64,000 bases of DNA from Polyangiaceae bacterium. Its GTDB lineage: Bacteria; Myxococcota_A; Polyangia; Polyangiales; Polyangiaceae. Location of the stretch: NCBI GenBank assembly GCA_016719945.1, contig JADJYE010000037.1, positions 27,227 to 91,226 on the forward strand, given 5' to 3'. Both the position numbers and the translations under genes were made by a program. The notes under the pieces were generated by a model that had not been told where the DNA came from, made no database searches, and worked only from the letters and a program-made list of their open reading frames with translations. Positions 62,936-64,000 of the stretch are shown piece after piece. Numbering within the stretch: the first letter of the stretch is position 1; each line of letters opens with the position of its first letter.

Positions 62936-63711
62936 GCAGCCGAAGGCGCGGCTCCGCCCTCGGCCTGCTTGCCACCGCAGCCGAACTCGATGATCTGGTC
63001 GCGCTGGCGACCAGAAGCATGGGGCCCGCAGCAACTCCTTCAGCACGTGGTCGACGTCGAGGAAGGACCGCGCCCAACGCGGGCTCGATCGGCGTCGCGC
63101 ACGCTGACCGCCTCAGGAGATTCAAGCCCGTAGCCGACTTCGACTGGAACTGGCCCACGAGATCAGGCGACCGCTCGTCGAGTCCGTCGTGCGCCTCGAC
63201 TTCCTCGAGTCTGCTCGCAACGTCGTACTCATCGCGCACCAGGGGGCTCCGGCAAGACCATGATCGCCCAGAACATCGCGCACCAGGCCATCCTCACGGG
63301 ACACGGCGTGCTCTTCCTGTCAGCCGCGCGCTTGCTCGACCTCGCCGCACAAGAGTCGGCGCGCGCCCTCGATCGCCGTCTTCGCTACTCACGCGAGAGA
63401 TCGGCCTGCTCATCATCGGCGGATCGGCTTTCTCGCCTTACGACAACCGAAACGCAGACCTCCTCTTCCGGGTCGTCAGCCGACGCTACGAAAGAAGAGC
63501 CTCTCCTCGACCAATCTCGCGTTCCGCGACTGGCCCTCCTCTTTCCGGGCGCGACCTGCGCCACCGCCCTCATCGACCGCGTCGTCCACCACCGCCGACG
63601 TCATCCCAATCAAGGGCGAGGAAGCTGGAGAGGCTCGCGAGGCCGAGCAGTCCGCCAAGGACCGCCGAGCCAAGAAGAAGAGTCCGAGGTGCCCACGGAG
63701 ACCTGAACCTC
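62932..63711 (+). pseudogene. istB: Decayed IS21-family istB ATPase
   Basis: Starts at the ATG at 62932, overlapping the presumed end of istA. Matching fragments in several frames: LGLLATAAELDDLVALATRS, RRFKPVADFDWNWPT, GSGKTMIAQNIAHQAI (Walker A), VLFLSAARLLDLAAQESARALDRRLRY, EIGLLIIGGSAF (degenerate Walker B), YDNRNADLLFRVVSRRYE and LFPGATCATALIDRVVHH. IstB is the AAA+ helper of the IS21 transposase. Frame breaks make it non-functional as read. Confidence 0.82.
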
Positions 63712-63759
63712 CCCAACTCACCTTCCGCAGCCCGACACGACCTCCGTTGCCCGGGCTGT

Positions 63760-64000
63760 TCACATTCCCACGCTTTCAGACGCTCGCCAGCAATGGGTGG
63801 GATTGGTTTGCGCTGCTTGGGGGGACATCAACCGGGCGCGGCTGCTCCCTTGATCTTGCGGCGCGAAGGGCCCCTGCAGCGCGAGCTTGTGGGCTCCGTG
63901 GATGACGCGGTCGCAGATGGCATCGGCAATGGTGGGGTCGGCGAAAGAAGTCGTGCCAACGCTCGTGCTTGAGCTGACTCGTGATCACCGTCGCGCGGAG
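63760..64000 (-). pseudogene. istB: C-terminal piece of a second istB, opposite orientation, cut by window end
   Basis: On the minus strand the text VITSQLKHERWHDFF continues, after dropping one base from the AAA/TTT run at 63944-63946, as ADPTIADAICDRVIHGAHKLAL, the conserved IstB C-terminus. The upstream part lies beyond the window. Its orientation is opposite to the istA/istB pair on its left, so two IS21-type copies meet here tail to tail. Confidence 0.75.

Noticed and set aside
1..64000. CRISPR arrays, rRNA genes or phage structural genes
   Set aside because: No regularly spaced repeats, no rRNA-like conserved stretches and no capsid, portal or tail proteins were seen.

Overview
The window is high-GC, densely packed bacterial DNA with very strong G/C preference at third codon positions. 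Several traits point to a myxobacterium, most likely of the Polyangia (Sorangium/Labilithrix-like): eukaryotic-type Ser/Thr kinases, many lipoproteins whose lipobox Cys is followed by a Gly-rich spacer, RCC1-type and LamG-type surface proteins, a PEGA/TPR-like partner of a kinase, and many start/stop overlaps of the ATGA/GTGA type. This assignment is inferred from gene content, not from a marker gene.

Left and middle (1-51.5 kb) look like ordinary chromosome. 1-3.6 kb (minus): a multiheme cytochrome c translationally coupled to a Ser/Thr kinase that runs off the window. 3.6-9.7 kb (plus): a Gcr-type membrane 'site-specific recombinase' family protein, a DUF2252 protein, a MATE exporter and a methyltransferase. 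9.7-11.9 kb (minus): a Rieske protein with an SRPBCC-like partner behind mannose-1-phosphate guanylyltransferase. 12-18.5 kb: hydrolases, an MDR dehydrogenase, an enoyl-CoA hydratase-like protein, a persulfide dioxygenase-rhodanese fusion and a carotenoid oxygenase. 18.5-25.1 kb (minus): a Ser/Thr kinase with its coupled PEGA-like partner, a LamG lipoprotein, a membrane-spermidine synthase fusion and a PAP2 phosphatase. 25.2-29.5 kb (plus): an RCC1 lipoprotein, an ATP-grasp ligase and an M1 aminopeptidase.

The most striking locus is 29.5-33.8 kb. A minus-strand operon encodes a VOC protein, a GST and a single 1003-residue protein that joins maleylacetate reductase, an alpha/beta hydrolase and a complete homogentisate 1,2-dioxygenase. 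It faces an acyl-CoA ligase and a second carotenoid oxygenase. The rest to 51.5 kb holds lipoproteins, an amidohydrolase, a GNAT, an SDR, a PQQ-type sugar dehydrogenase coupled to a response regulator, a GST-NTF2 fusion, an endonuclease/exonuclease/phosphatase-fold protein and a sulfatase.

The right part (51.5-64 kb) is an accessory island. It starts with an ISKra4-family insertion that has removed the 5' end of a lipoprotein gene. It continues with a zeta-toxin module lying between two 24-bp direct repeats that resemble a tRNA 3' end, a Phd-like small protein followed by an unknown protein, an orphan gene, a two-gene module with a PLD/HKD nuclease and an unknown partner (candidate defence locus), a decayed ISKra4 element and decayed IS21 istA/istB copies.

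At least seven genes outside the decayed IS elements are split by exactly one base in or beside a G/C run, and each becomes a single good reading frame after a one-base correction. Consensus error in the assembly is the simplest explanation. Those genes are reported as whole, with the break noted.
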